In this document: piece after piece, positions 44,622-53,000 of the stretch
How the letters are laid out: every line of letters begins with the position of its first letter
Numbering within the stretch: position 1 is the stretch's first letter
Assembly: GCA_900315975.1 (NCBI GenBank)
Contig: ONBA01000002.1
Location: forward strand, 1-64,000
DNA length: 64,000 nt
Direction of reading: 5' to 3'
DNA from: an uncultured Ruminococcus sp.
GTDB taxonomy: Bacteria; Bacillota_A; Clostridia; Oscillospirales; Ruminococcaceae
Program-made: the position numbers and the translations under genes
Notes under the pieces: generated by a model
Databases searched by the model: none
Seen by the model: the letters and a program-made list of their open reading frames with translations, nothing else
What the model was told of the DNA's origin: nothing

Positions 44622-45206
44622 ATGACTGAAAAGGAAAAACAGCAGACCGGCGAACTCTATAATGCTAACGATAAGGAACTCGTTGCTGAACGTGTTAAGG
44701 CTAAAAAGCTATGCGCGGAGTACAATGCTATCGAATACAACGACTATCAGAAGCGTGAACGCCTTCTTGACAGACTCGTTTCATTCCACGGCGAAAATAC
44801 CGTGATAGAGCCGAATTTCTTCTGCGATTACGGCTACAATATCATCATGGGCGACAATTTCTACGCTAACCATAACCTCGTTATACTCGACTGCGCTGAG
44901 GTAACTTTCGGAAGCAACGTATTTATCGGTCCGAACTGCGGTTTTTATACTGCCGGTCACCCCATTGATGCCGCTCAGCGCAATGAGGGCCTCGAATATG
45001 CTAAGCCTATCAAAATCGGCAGAGACGTATGGATAGGCGGAAATGTATGCGTTATGCCCGGTGTCACTATCGGCGATAATACGGTGATAGGCGGCGGAAG
45101 CGTCGTAACTAAGGATATACCTGCCGGAGTTGTTGCGGCTGGTAACCCATGCAAGGTAATAAGAAAAATCGACAGCGGAAAGTCCGCAAATGACGAGAAG
45201 AAATAA
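44622..45206 (+). CDS. sugar O-acetyltransferase (maltose/galactoside type)
   Basis: 194 residues: the helical N-terminal part (YNANDKELVAERVKAKKLCAEYNA) and a left-handed beta-helix of hexapeptide repeats, with the catalytic His in FYTAGHPIDA and IGRDVWIGGNVCVMPGVTIGDNTVIGGGSVVTKDIP. It would acetylate a sugar hydroxyl using acetyl-CoA. ATG after AAGGAGG. Confidence 0.93.
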   Translation: MTEKEKQQTGELYNANDKELVAERVKAKKLCAEYNAIEYNDYQKRERLLDRLVSFHGENTVIEPNFFCDYGYNIIMGDNFYANHNLVILDCAEVTFGSNVFIGPNCGFYTAGHPIDAAQRNEGLEYAKPIKIGRDVWIGGNVCVMPGVTIGDNTVIGGGSVVTKDIPAGVVAAGNPCKVIRKIDSGKSANDEKK

Positions 45207-45243
45207 TACCCACGGCGACAGCCGATAAGCAGAAAGGAGCGCT

Positions 45244-46194
45244 ATGAATACCCTGCACTTCAAATATGCCGTAGAGATAGAGAAAACTCGCTCTATCACT
45301 CAGGCTGCCGAAAATCTATATATGGCTCAGCCTAATCTGAGCAAGGCTATCAAAGAACTCGAAAATTCGCTCGGTATCACTATTTTCCGCAGAACGTCAA
45401 AGGGTGTTATCCCTACTGACCAGGGAATGAAATTCCTTACCTGCGCTAAACAGATACTCATGCAGATAGACAATATGGAGGCTATTGCTTCCCCTGATAA
45501 GCCTAAAGAGCGGAAAATGCGTATTTCAGTACCGCGTGCCGGATATATCTCAAAGGCACTGTCTGAGTTTATTGCCGCTTCTGATGCTTCCGACGATATG
45601 GAGGTCTACTTCTGCGAGACAAATTCGCTTCGTACTATCGAAAATGTCCGCGATAACGGCTACAATTTCGGTATTATCAGGTTCAATGCGGCACATGAAA
45701 AGTACTTCATGGACTTCCTTGCTGAAAAAAACCTCGAATGTCAGCTTTTGTGGGAGTATCAGGCTCTTGCGGTCATGTCCGCGGAACACCCTGCCGCAGA
45801 AAAAGAAGAGCTTACTTATGCGGAATTGTCCGCTCACTATGCTGAACTTGCTCAGGGAGACGACGCTGTGCCATATGTTTCAGGTGCGGTTGAAAAGCTT
45901 TTTGCCGCAAACCGTCCAGAGGGTACCAAGGTGAGACGTGTTTATATGTTTGACCGAGGAAGTGCTCTCGATTTCCTGCTCACTGTGCCGCAGTCTTTTA
46001 TGCTCGATTCTCCGGTGCCTGACAGCCTTTGCGGCAAGTACGGTCTGGTGCAGAGAAAGTGCAGCTTCGATGACAATAATTTCCGCGATATGCTTGTGTA
46101 TTCCGCCGGAAGAAAACTCTCCGACAGCGAGCTTGCTCTTGTGAATAAGCTTTATGAGGTAAGGAACGAGGCTGCATTCAAGGAATATATATAA
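45244..46194 (+). CDS. LysR-family transcriptional regulator
   Basis: 316 residues. N-terminal winged helix (LHFKYAVEIEKTRSITQAAENLYMAQPNLSKAIKELENSLGITIFRRTSKGVIPT) and a C-terminal effector-binding domain. The target and inducer are unknown; it lies 37 bases after the acetyltransferase gene on the same strand. ATG after AAAGGAG. A terminator follows at 46311-46344. Confidence 0.92.
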   Translation: MNTLHFKYAVEIEKTRSITQAAENLYMAQPNLSKAIKELENSLGITIFRRTSKGVIPTDQGMKFLTCAKQILMQIDNMEAIASPDKPKERKMRISVPRAGYISKALSEFIAASDASDDMEVYFCETNSLRTIENVRDNGYNFGIIRFNAAHEKYFMDFLAEKNLECQLLWEYQALAVMSAEHPAAEKEELTYAELSAHYAELAQGDDAVPYVSGAVEKLFAANRPEGTKVRRVYMFDRGSALDFLLTVPQSFMLDSPVPDSLCGKYGLVQRKCSFDDNNFRDMLVYSAGRKLSDSELALVNKLYEVRNEAAFKEYI

Positions 46195-46310
46195 TAATAT
46201 ATATCAGTATTCCTTGATGGACTATCAAATTCGGCTTTGCACTGTGTTCAGGTGCTCTGTAAATAAAGTGCCGGAAACGGTATTGCTTACAGTATTTACG
46301 CGGTTCTATT

Positions 46311-46344
46311 GAACAACCGGAGCGTCGGCTTCGGTTGTTCTTTT
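46311..46344 (+). terminator. terminator after the LysR gene
   Basis: GAACAACCG pairs with CGGTTGTTC across a 12-base loop, followed by TTTT. It lies about 115 bases after the LysR stop. Confidence 0.75.
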
Positions 46345-46382
46345 ACTAATGTATGCTCAACAACTAAAAATCTTCAAACCGC

Positions 46383-46640
46383 TTGTTATACGGCATTTTA
46401 TAAATTGTTCGTATAATATCGATAACGCTATATCGATATTCAAAAGATATATTTCAAATGGCATACTTAATATGATATAATAAATGCCGAGCATTTATTA
46501 TATTTTTATTTCAGTGCCCTTGCAGATACGCAGAACAGAGTTCTGCTCCCTGCATATCGGGCGATTATATCATAACGCTAAAGCTTATATGATATAATTT
46601 AATATAATGCTGATTACTGTCAATGGAGACAGTGAAATAA
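46383..46640 (+). promoter_or_regulatory. AT-rich regulatory region of nfnAB-rex with four dyads
   Basis: No gene seen. Four dyads: AATATCGATA/TATCGATATT (46415-46440, 6-base spacer, perfect); ATATAATAAATGC-CGA-GCATTTATTATAT (46475-46503, perfect 13-bp stem); a nested hairpin GCAGAAC-AGA-GTTCTGC within GCCC/GGGC (about 46517-46562); and TTATATCATA/TATGATATAA (46565-46597). Several TATAAT boxes (46412, 46476, 46593, 46603) lie in it, none with a good -35. The canonical Rex box TTGTTAANNNNTTAACAA was not found. Confidence 0.6.
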
Positions 46641-46660
46641 TATAAGGAAGGTACAGAGAT

Positions 46661-47503
46661 ATGTTTGAAATTCTCGAAAAGAAAAGTCTCAACCCTACTG
46701 TTACCCTCATGAGAATCTATGCACCCAGAGTTGCCAAGAAGGCTGAACCGGGTCAGTTCATTATCCTGAGAACAGACAGCGAGGGCGAGCGTATTCCGCT
46801 TACAGTTGCTGATTATGACCGCGAAAAGGGAAGTGTTACTATCATTTTCCAGATAGTCGGCGGTACTACTGAAAAACTTAACCACCTCAATGAGGGCGAT
46901 TGCCTTCAGGATTTCGTTGGACCTCTCGGCAGACCTACTGAGACAGAAGGTCTCAAGAAAGTTGCTGTTGTAGGCGGCGGTGTCGGCTGCGCTATCGCTT
47001 ACCCTGTTGCTAAGAAACTCCACGAACTCGGCATAGAGGTACACTCTATCGTCGGTTTCAGAAATAAAGACCTCGTTATCCTTGAGGACGAATTCAAGGC
47101 TGCAAGCTCTAAGTTCGTTCTTATGTCTGATGACGGTTCAGTTGGCGAGAAGGGTCTCGTTACTGATGCTCTCAAAAAACTCATCGACAGCGGTGAGAAG
47201 TATGACCGCGTTATCACTATCGGTCCTCTCATCATGATGAAGTTCGTCTGCAAGCTCACTAAGGAGTACGAGATACCCACTGTTGCTTCTATGAACCCGA
47301 TTATGATCGACGGTACAGGTATGTGCGGCGGATGTCGTCTCACTGTTGGCGGCGAGACTAAGTTCGCTTGCGTTGACGGTCCTGAGTTCGACGGTCACCT
47401 CATCGACTTCGATCAGGCTATGGCAAGAGGTGCTATGTATAAGCCTTTCGAGCGCCATGCTTATGAAGAAGCCTGCAACCTGTTCAAGAAGGAGGTAAAG
47501 TGA
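46661..47503 (+). CDS. nfnA: NfnA: NADH-dependent ferredoxin:NADP+ oxidoreductase, alpha subunit
   Basis: 280 residues. FAD domain (PGQFIILRTDSEGERIPLTVADYD), NAD domain (VAVVGGGVGCAIAYPVAKKL), and the [2Fe-2S] cysteines in GTGMCGGCRLTVGGETKFACVDGPEFDG. Related to the PyrK-type dihydroorotate dehydrogenase electron-transfer subunit. With NfnB it couples NADH and reduced ferredoxin to NADP+ reduction by electron bifurcation. ATG after AAGGAAGG. The next gene starts two bases after its stop. Confidence 0.92.
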   Translation: MFEILEKKSLNPTVTLMRIYAPRVAKKAEPGQFIILRTDSEGERIPLTVADYDREKGSVTIIFQIVGGTTEKLNHLNEGDCLQDFVGPLGRPTETEGLKKVAVVGGGVGCAIAYPVAKKLHELGIEVHSIVGFRNKDLVILEDEFKAASSKFVLMSDDGSVGEKGLVTDALKKLIDSGEKYDRVITIGPLIMMKFVCKLTKEYEIPTVASMNPIMIDGTGMCGGCRLTVGGETKFACVDGPEFDGHLIDFDQAMARGAMYKPFERHAYEEACNLFKKEVK

Positions 47504-47504
47504 A

Positions 47505-48890
47505 ATGGCTAATATGTCTTTAAAGAAAAACGAAATGCCTGTTCAGGCTCCTGACGTTAGAAATAAAAACTTCTCCGAGGTGGCTCTCGGTTACACTGAG
47601 GAGCAGGCTATCGACGAGGCTAAGCGCTGCCTCAACTGCAAGAATAAGCCCTGCACCGGCGGATGTCCCGTTCAGATAGATATCCCCGCTTTCATCGCTA
47701 AGGTCGCAGAGGGCGATTTTGCTGCTGCTTACGATATTATCACTAAGTCAAGCTCTCTCCCTGCTGTATGCGGCAGAGTTTGCCCGCAGGAGAATCAGTG
47801 CGAGGGTAAGTGCGTTCGCGGTATCAAGGGCGAGCCTGTTGCTATCGGCCGTCTTGAGCGCTTCGTTGCTGACTGGCACAATGCTCAGCCGGAAGCTCCC
47901 GTTCAGAAGCCCGCTTCAAACGGTCACAAGGCTGCTATTATCGGTTCAGGTCCTTCGGGTCTTGCGTGTGCCGGTGACCTCATTAAGAAGGGTTACGACG
48001 TTACTGTTTTTGAGGCTCTCCACGTTGCAGGCGGCGTTCTCTCTTACGGTATCCCTGAGTTCAGACTCCCTAAGGCTATCGTTCAGAAGGAAATTGAGGG
48101 CCTCAAGGCTCTCGGTGTTAAGGTTGAAACTAATACCGTTGTCGGCAGAACCGTTTCTATTGATGAACTTATGAAGGAAGAAGGCTTCGAGACCGTATTT
48201 ATCGGCTCAGGAGCAGGTCTCCCGAGATTTATGAATATCCCCGGTGAGAACCTCAACGGCGTTTATTCTGCTAACGAGTTCCTCACACGTATCAACCTCA
48301 TGAAGGCTTATAAGGAAGGCAGCTCTACTCCTATCAAGGCTGGCTCAAGCGCTGTTATCGTCGGCGGCGGAAACGTTGCTATGGATGCTGCTCGCTGTGC
48401 AAAGCGTCTCGGCGCTGACGTTACTATCGTTTACCGCCGTACAGAAAAGGAGCTTCCTGCTCGTGCTGAGGAAGTTGAGCACGCTATGGAAGAGGGCATC
48501 AAGTTCAAGTTCCTCACAAATCCTACTGAGATAACTGCTACTGACGATGGCTGGGTAAAGAGCGTTATATGCCAGCAGATGGAGCTTTCTGAGCCTGACG
48601 CTTCCGGACGCGCTAAGCCTGTGCCGATTGACGGCGCTTTCTTCGAGATAGAGGCTGACTGCGTTATCATGTCTATCGGTACTTCTCCTAACCCCCTCAT
48701 CAAGGCTACTACTGACGGTCTTGATACTCAGAAGTGGGGCGGTATCATCGCTGACGATGAAGGCCTTACTTCTAAGGAAGGCGTTTATGCAGGCGGCGAC
48801 GCTGTAACTGGTGCTGCTACCGTTATCCTCGCTATGGGTGCAGGTAAAAAGGCTGCTGCCGCTATGGACGAGTATATGCAGAATAAATAA
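47505..48890 (+). CDS. nfnB: NfnB: NADPH-binding beta subunit (GltD-like)
   Basis: 461 residues. N-terminal iron-sulfur region with cysteines in CLNCKNKPCTGGCPV and CGRVCPQENQCEGKCVRG, then FAD domain (AAIIGSGPSGLACAGDLIKKGYDVTVFEA) and NADPH domain (AVIVGGGNVAMDAARCAKRLGADVTIVYRR). Often annotated as NADPH-dependent glutamate synthase small subunit; the tight pairing with nfnA makes the Nfn transhydrogenase role far more likely. Confidence 0.93.
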   Translation: MANMSLKKNEMPVQAPDVRNKNFSEVALGYTEEQAIDEAKRCLNCKNKPCTGGCPVQIDIPAFIAKVAEGDFAAAYDIITKSSSLPAVCGRVCPQENQCEGKCVRGIKGEPVAIGRLERFVADWHNAQPEAPVQKPASNGHKAAIIGSGPSGLACAGDLIKKGYDVTVFEALHVAGGVLSYGIPEFRLPKAIVQKEIEGLKALGVKVETNTVVGRTVSIDELMKEEGFETVFIGSGAGLPRFMNIPGENLNGVYSANEFLTRINLMKAYKEGSSTPIKAGSSAVIVGGGNVAMDAARCAKRLGADVTIVYRRTEKELPARAEEVEHAMEEGIKFKFLTNPTEITATDDGWVKSVICQQMELSEPDASGRAKPVPIDGAFFEIEADCVIMSIGTSPNPLIKATTDGLDTQKWGGIIADDEGLTSKEGVYAGGDAVTGAATVILAMGAGKKAAAAMDEYMQNK

Positions 48891-48910
48891 ACCTCTCGCG
48901 GAGGGATAAA

Positions 48911-49534
48911 ATGACTAAGAATATTACGTCCCAGACGCTGCAGAGACTTCCTATGTACCTGAGCTACCTTATGTCACTGCCAGAAAATCGCAGAAATGGT
49001 AATATTTCCGCAACCGCTATCGCTGAGGCTCTCGGTCTTAACGATGTGCAGGTCAGAAAAGACCTCGCAAGTGTAAGCAGCGGCGGCAGACCTAAGGTAG
49101 GATATTGTACAGCTGAGCTGATAAGTGACCTCGGTAAATTCCTCGGCTTCGATAACCGCGATGGCGTTGTCGTTGTGGGAATGGGGAATTTCGGCAGGGC
49201 TATGCTCATGAATAAGAGCTTCGCTGACTACGGCTTCGATATAGTCGGCGGTTTCGATTGCGATGAGAGTATCGTGGGTACGCAAATCGGCGGAAAACCG
49301 GTGTATCACATCAGTGAACTGAAAAGTTTCTGCGAAAGAGAAAATATCCGCATCGGCATTATTACTGTGTCGGAGCGCGCTGCTCAGGAGGTTTGCAGTG
49401 AGATGACGGAGGCGGGGATAAAGTTTATACTCAATTTTGCTCCCGTACACCTCAATGCTTCCAAGGGAGTAATGATACATAATGAGAATATTTCACTGAC
49501 CCTTGCTATGCTCGCAAGATACGGTGAACAATAA
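48911..49534 (+). CDS. rex: redox-sensing transcriptional repressor Rex
   Basis: 207 residues. N-terminal winged helix (SQTLQRLPMYLSYLMSLPEN...ISATAIAEALGLNDVQVRKDLASVS) and a Rossmann domain with VVVVGMGNFGRAMLMNKSF, plus the C-terminal domain-swapped helix NENISLTLAMLARYGEQ. Rex senses the NADH/NAD+ ratio. Placement behind nfnAB, 20 bases downstream with its own GGAGGG, suggests redox control of the operon and autoregulation. Confidence 0.95.
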   Translation: MTKNITSQTLQRLPMYLSYLMSLPENRRNGNISATAIAEALGLNDVQVRKDLASVSSGGRPKVGYCTAELISDLGKFLGFDNRDGVVVVGMGNFGRAMLMNKSFADYGFDIVGGFDCDESIVGTQIGGKPVYHISELKSFCERENIRIGIITVSERAAQEVCSEMTEAGIKFILNFAPVHLNASKGVMIHNENISLTLAMLARYGEQ

Positions 49535-49540
49535 TCACGG

Positions 49541-49569
49541 ACTGCCGGTCACTGACCGGCAGTTTTTTT
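49541..49569 (+). terminator. terminator after rex
   Basis: ACTGCCGGTC-ACT-GACCGGCAGT, perfect 10-bp stem with a 3-base loop, then a run of seven T. Confidence 0.95.
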
Positions 49570-50004
49570 GTCCAAGAGACTCCGTGCAGGTGAATTGTTT
49601 CTCCTTAAATGTTTTATCGTTAAGGGTAAATCAAGGCTGATGATAGCCTTTCTATCAGCTGCGGAGAGTGCGGTTTCATAATTTAAGCTGATTAATTTAG
49701 CTAAATTAATCAGTGTGCAGAGTCTGCCGGAGGGGTGCAAGTCCGTACATAATTTGTTTACATTCTGTTATATAATATCAATATGACCCTATTGCAAGTG
49801 CACATAAACAATCCGTATAGTAGAAAAGCCTTTTAGCATTTGGGTATAATTGACATATTCTTCTGGGTATAATTATATAGTTTCAACAACGGTATTTAAC
49901 AATTATATGTGGTTATAATTCACAAGCAGGGATATCAAATCATATCGTCATTTAATCTAAATGTAGAATTTGAGGAAAAGTGAGAGATTTGAGACAAAAA
50001 TGCG
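49570..50004. other. 435-base AT-rich gap with a 26-bp perfect palindrome
   Basis: No convincing gene. CTGATTAATTTAG meets its exact reverse complement CTAAATTAATCAG at 49688-49713. Further on, GGGTATAATT occurs twice about 24 bases apart (49842 and 49865 regions). A possible RNA-like stretch (CCGGAGGGGTGCAAGTCCG, near 49727) was noticed but not identified. Confidence 0.5.
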
Positions 50005-50033
50005 TTGACTATGAAAAAATTTGAATGTATAAT
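50005..50033 (+). promoter_or_regulatory. promoter of the HPr gene
   Basis: TTGACT at 50005-50010, 17-base spacer, TATAAT at 50028-50033. The HPr ATG is about 80 bases downstream. Confidence 0.88.
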
Positions 50034-50115
50034 AATTACAGCAACTGAAATAATTTGCATGTGCATTCCAAATAAAAAAGATGGAATGCTAAAAAAGAGA
50101 ATAGGAGAGTTGTAT

Positions 50116-50388
50116 ATGTTTGTCAGAGAAGTAATGGTTAAGAATCAGGTTGGTCTTCACGCAAGACCTGCAACCTTCTTCATCCAGAAGGCTAATGAAT
50201 TCAAGTCATCTATCTGGATCGAGAAGGAAGAGCGCAGAGTTAACGCTAAGAGCCTTCTTGGTATTCTTTCACTTGGCATCGTAGGCGGTACTAATGTTAA
50301 GGTTATCGCTGACGGCGCTGACGAGAGAGCAGCTGTAGACGCTCTTATCGAGCTCGTTGACAGTGGTTTCAGCGAAGAAAACAGATAA
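50116..50388 (+). CDS. HPr family phosphocarrier protein
   Basis: 90 residues. The phosphohistidine motif GLHARPATFF (His at residue 15) and the regulatory serine region KSLLGILSLGI (Ser near 46) are both present, so it can in principle act in PTS phosphotransfer and in HPr kinase signalling. ATG at 50116 with AGGAGAG upstream. No PTS enzyme I gene is adjacent. Confidence 0.93.
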   Translation: MFVREVMVKNQVGLHARPATFFIQKANEFKSSIWIEKEERRVNAKSLLGILSLGIVGGTNVKVIADGADERAAVDALIELVDSGFSEENR

Positions 50389-50406
50389 TAAGCACTGCAA
50401 GATTAA

Positions 50407-50452
50407 GGGCGCTGCAAAAGGTTTTTCCTTTTGTAACGCCCGATTTTGTTTT
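50407..50452 (+). terminator. terminator between HPr and spoIVB
   Basis: GGGCG...CAAAAGG-TTTTT-CCTTTTG...CGCCC with a small internal loop, then ATTTTGTTTT. The reverse strand has CTTAAT after the stem, so it chiefly serves the HPr gene. Confidence 0.85.
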
Positions 50453-51659
50453 ATTTTGTGTGCTCTGCCATGTTTTCAGCAAATATAGCGTAACCCCGTG
50501 TCGGGTCGGATATGAAGACGTGTGTTACTGCTCCTATCAGCTTACCGTTTTGTATTACCGGACTGCCGCTCATGCCTTGCACGATTCCGCCGGTATTCTT
50601 TATCAGCCGCGGGTCGGTGATGTGTATCACCATGTTCTTGCCGTCATCAGCTGAATTGTAGTCTATACGCTCTATTTCAGCAGTGTATTTCTCAGGTGTG
50701 CTGCCGCTTAGCGTTGAGAAAATATATACCTCGCCGGTAGTTATTTCCTGTCGGTATCCCATGCGGACTTCCTCTGCACCATTGCTCAGTTCCTTACACA
50801 CACTTTCTGATAGCCTGCCGTATATGCCGCTTTCACAGTTTTCATCAAGTACGCCGTATACGGGCGACCGCGTGAATCTGCCTTGCAGCTCGCCCGGTAC
50901 TCCCTTTTCACCTTTGCGTGCCCCCGTTATCTCTACGGGTACCGCTTCTCCGCTCGATATCGGGATTATCTCACCTGTGTCAGTGTCGCATACGGGGTGA
51001 CCAAGTCCGGCAAATTCGCCGGTCTCTTTGTTGATGAACGTCATTGTGCCTATTCCGGCTATGCTGTCGCGTACCCACATTCCGCCGCGCCATTTTTCTG
51101 CACTCTCTGACATCGCAGGCCGGAGGTCAGCTGTTATTTCAGCTCCGCTCCGCATTATTGACAGTTTTACGGCTTTTCCGCCGCTTTCAGATATGACCCT
51201 TTGCAAGTCGGCATTCGATGTCAGCTCACTGCCGTCCGCTGAACGTATCACGTCGCCGATTTCAACTCCGGCAAGCTCGGCGGGACATATGTCCTCGCCC
51301 GGACAGTCTACTTTGCCCATTCCGGTCACCATAACACCTTCCATCAGAAGTTTTACACCGAATGGCTCGCCGCATACTACAAGTGTTGGCGCTTCGTTTT
51401 CGTGCACGTTTACACTCTTTACCGGTATCGCACCAAAAAGTGAAAGCGTTGCCCTGTCAGCTTTACTGGTGTCAAATCCACTGACATTGCCGATACAGCT
51501 CAGCTCCGGATACATCGCAAAACTGACAGATGTCGCCGATTCTGCGGTAACATTTTCCGGCAGACGGACAGAATAATATCCCGCTATGCCGAATAAGCCG
51601 GCTGCAGCCGCAGATAATACTACTGCCGCAGCCTTTTTCAGAATTTTTTTTGTCAGCAT
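50451..51659 (-). CDS. spoIVB: SpoIVB-like peptidase (sporulation, family S55)
   Basis: 402 residues. N-terminal membrane helix (residues 8-30), a PDZ domain (ICPAELAGVEIGDVIRSADG), and the S55 peptidase domain with the catalytic His in GLGHPVCDTDTG and Ser in GGIVQGMSGSPVIQNGKLIGAVTHVF. In Bacillus, SpoIVB signals across the forespore to activate SigK processing. It indicates a sporulation-capable lineage. ATG with a weak GAAAGGAAT site upstream. Confidence 0.93.
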   Translation of the reverse strand: MLTKKILKKAAAVVLSAAAAGLFGIAGYYSVRLPENVTAESATSVSFAMYPELSCIGNVSGFDTSKADRATLSLFGAIPVKSVNVHENEAPTLVVCGEPFGVKLLMEGVMVTGMGKVDCPGEDICPAELAGVEIGDVIRSADGSELTSNADLQRVISESGGKAVKLSIMRSGAEITADLRPAMSESAEKWRGGMWVRDSIAGIGTMTFINKETGEFAGLGHPVCDTDTGEIIPISSGEAVPVEITGARKGEKGVPGELQGRFTRSPVYGVLDENCESGIYGRLSESVCKELSNGAEEVRMGYRQEITTGEVYIFSTLSGSTPEKYTAEIERIDYNSADDGKNMVIHITDPRLIKNTGGIVQGMSGSPVIQNGKLIGAVTHVFISDPTRGYAIFAENMAEHTK

Positions 51660-51791
51660 TTTTTTATTCCTTTCAGCCGGTGTTGCCGGCTATATTATTA
51701 TAACATCGTGTCCGGCTGTATATGAATGTGAATCATTCACAGCTGTATCGTCTGCACCGGATATGGCGCTTTATTGCATTGGAGCTTTGTA

Positions 51792-52292
51792 ATGGAAAAA
51801 TATAGTAAAAAATTTGGCTTTCTTTCTTTCGCTAAAATCATTATGGGTATTCTTACTGCGGTTTATCCGCTCTTTATGGTAGGGTTGTCCGGTGCAGGAC
51901 TTATATACAACCGTGTGAGCTACGGAAGTCAGCTTGCGACTGTCGGCGGTTTGCTTATTGCATCGGGAATTATTATGACCGTAGGTGCGGTTTTGTGCGC
52001 ACTAAGAAAAAATATCTCCGCTATGGTCTGCTCAGGCGGCGGTCTTGCTTTGTGCTTGAGTATGCTTTTCAAGCTTTGCACGCACGCTGACAGTGCCGGT
52101 TGGAGCGATAAATTCAATATGACCCCCATCAGCGATATGTATAAGGCGAGAATACTGCCGTGTATCGCTCCGGTGGCTATTGCGGTTATAGTTGCTGCGA
52201 TACAGCATTTTTCGCGTGAAGAAGTGGAAAAGCGACGTAAACGCAGGCGCGATGCGGAAAATGCTCCTGCACCTAAAATTATTGACGATTAA
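51792..52292 (+). CDS. four-helix membrane protein of unknown function
   Basis: 166 residues with helices at about 11-34, 43-66, 72-90 and 119-137, and a basic C-terminal tail (EEVEKRRKRRRD). The ATG at 51792 (MEKYSKK) follows TTGGAG by eight bases; a slightly longer in-frame form lacks a site. No family recognised. A terminator at 52366-52393 separates it from the phage island. Confidence 0.6.
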   Translation: MEKYSKKFGFLSFAKIIMGILTAVYPLFMVGLSGAGLIYNRVSYGSQLATVGGLLIASGIIMTVGAVLCALRKNISAMVCSGGGLALCLSMLFKLCTHADSAGWSDKFNMTPISDMYKARILPCIAPVAIAVIVAAIQHFSREEVEKRRKRRRDAENAPAPKIIDD

Positions 52293-52365
52293 TTATACCA
52301 TTTTAGTTGTGCGTTATTTGTCGCTTTCGGACGATTATATTTGCCTTACATATGAAAATGTCCTT

Positions 52366-52393
52366 GCACCGGTCGTTTGACCGGTGTTTTTTT
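52366..52393 (+). terminator. terminator just upstream of the phage island
   Basis: GCACCGGTC-GTTT-GACCGGTGT, 8-9 bp stem, then TTTTTTT. Confidence 0.93.
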
Positions 52394-52520
52394 GCTTGTA
52401 AATTAGTATATGCTAACAGAATTTGAAAATTATTTTTTCAATAATCAACGGTTTTGTGTTGAGAAATACCCTTTTCCTGACCCCTTATGTACAGCGGTTG
52501 ACGCTGTGGAAGGAGGATAT

Positions 52521-53000
52521 ATGTCAGAGAAGGATAAACGAAAAAAGTTTTGCTGCCTTTATGCAGTCCTCGGCGATGCTGAGGAAGCTGCCGTCAGGGC
52601 AGGCTTCGACAGGGAGAATGCACTCGATGAGGCGGCTGCCTGCCTGAAAAGTAAGTCGTGCAGAAACTCTGTAAAGGCTATGCGCGAACTCCTCGGCGAC
52701 AGCGGCTCGGTCATTTCCGGTCTGCGCAGACTCGCTTTCGGTAACTGTGCAGACGGTATTCTGCTCGCGTTTTCCGATGAGCCGCCTACTGCTGAGAGTT
52801 TACAGGGTCTTGACCTCTTTAATGTGGCGGAGATAAAACGTGTCCGCGGCGGAGGTGTCGAAATTAAAATGTTCGACAGACTAAAGGCTCTCGAAAAACT
52901 CTATGAGCTCGAATGTGAACTCGCTGACCGCGGAAGAGCGTCCGCTCTTGCAGAGGCTCTCGCTAAATCAGCAGGGGAGGACTTCGGCGATGATTTGTGA
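52521..53000 (+). CDS. phage terminase small subunit
   Basis: 159 residues. N-terminal helix-turn-helix-like region (KKFCCLYAVLGDAEEAAVRAGFDRENALDEAAACLKSK) that resembles the small-terminase DNA-recognition domain, a middle helical part, and a C-terminal helix (LADRGRASALAEALAKSAGED). It would recognise packaging sites and load the large subunit. ATG at 52521 after AAGGAGG. It overlaps the next gene by 11 bases. Confidence 0.75.
   Translation: MSEKDKRKKFCCLYAVLGDAEEAAVRAGFDRENALDEAAACLKSKSCRNSVKAMRELLGDSGSVISGLRRLAFGNCADGILLAFSDEPPTAESLQGLDLFNVAEIKRVRGGGVEIKMFDRLKALEKLYELECELADRGRASALAEALAKSAGEDFGDDL

Noticed and set aside
46383..46640. Canonical Rex operator before nfnA
   Set aside because: No TTGTTAANNNNTTAACAA match; the dyads present have other sequences.
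49549..49740. 63-codon minus-strand frame over the rex terminator and the palindrome
   Set aside because: It contains the terminator stem and the palindrome, has no ribosome binding site and no recognisable family.
49727..49748. GGAGGGGTGCAAGTCCG stretch as end of a riboswitch or group II intron
   Set aside because: No supporting helices or partner domains of any known class could be traced around it.
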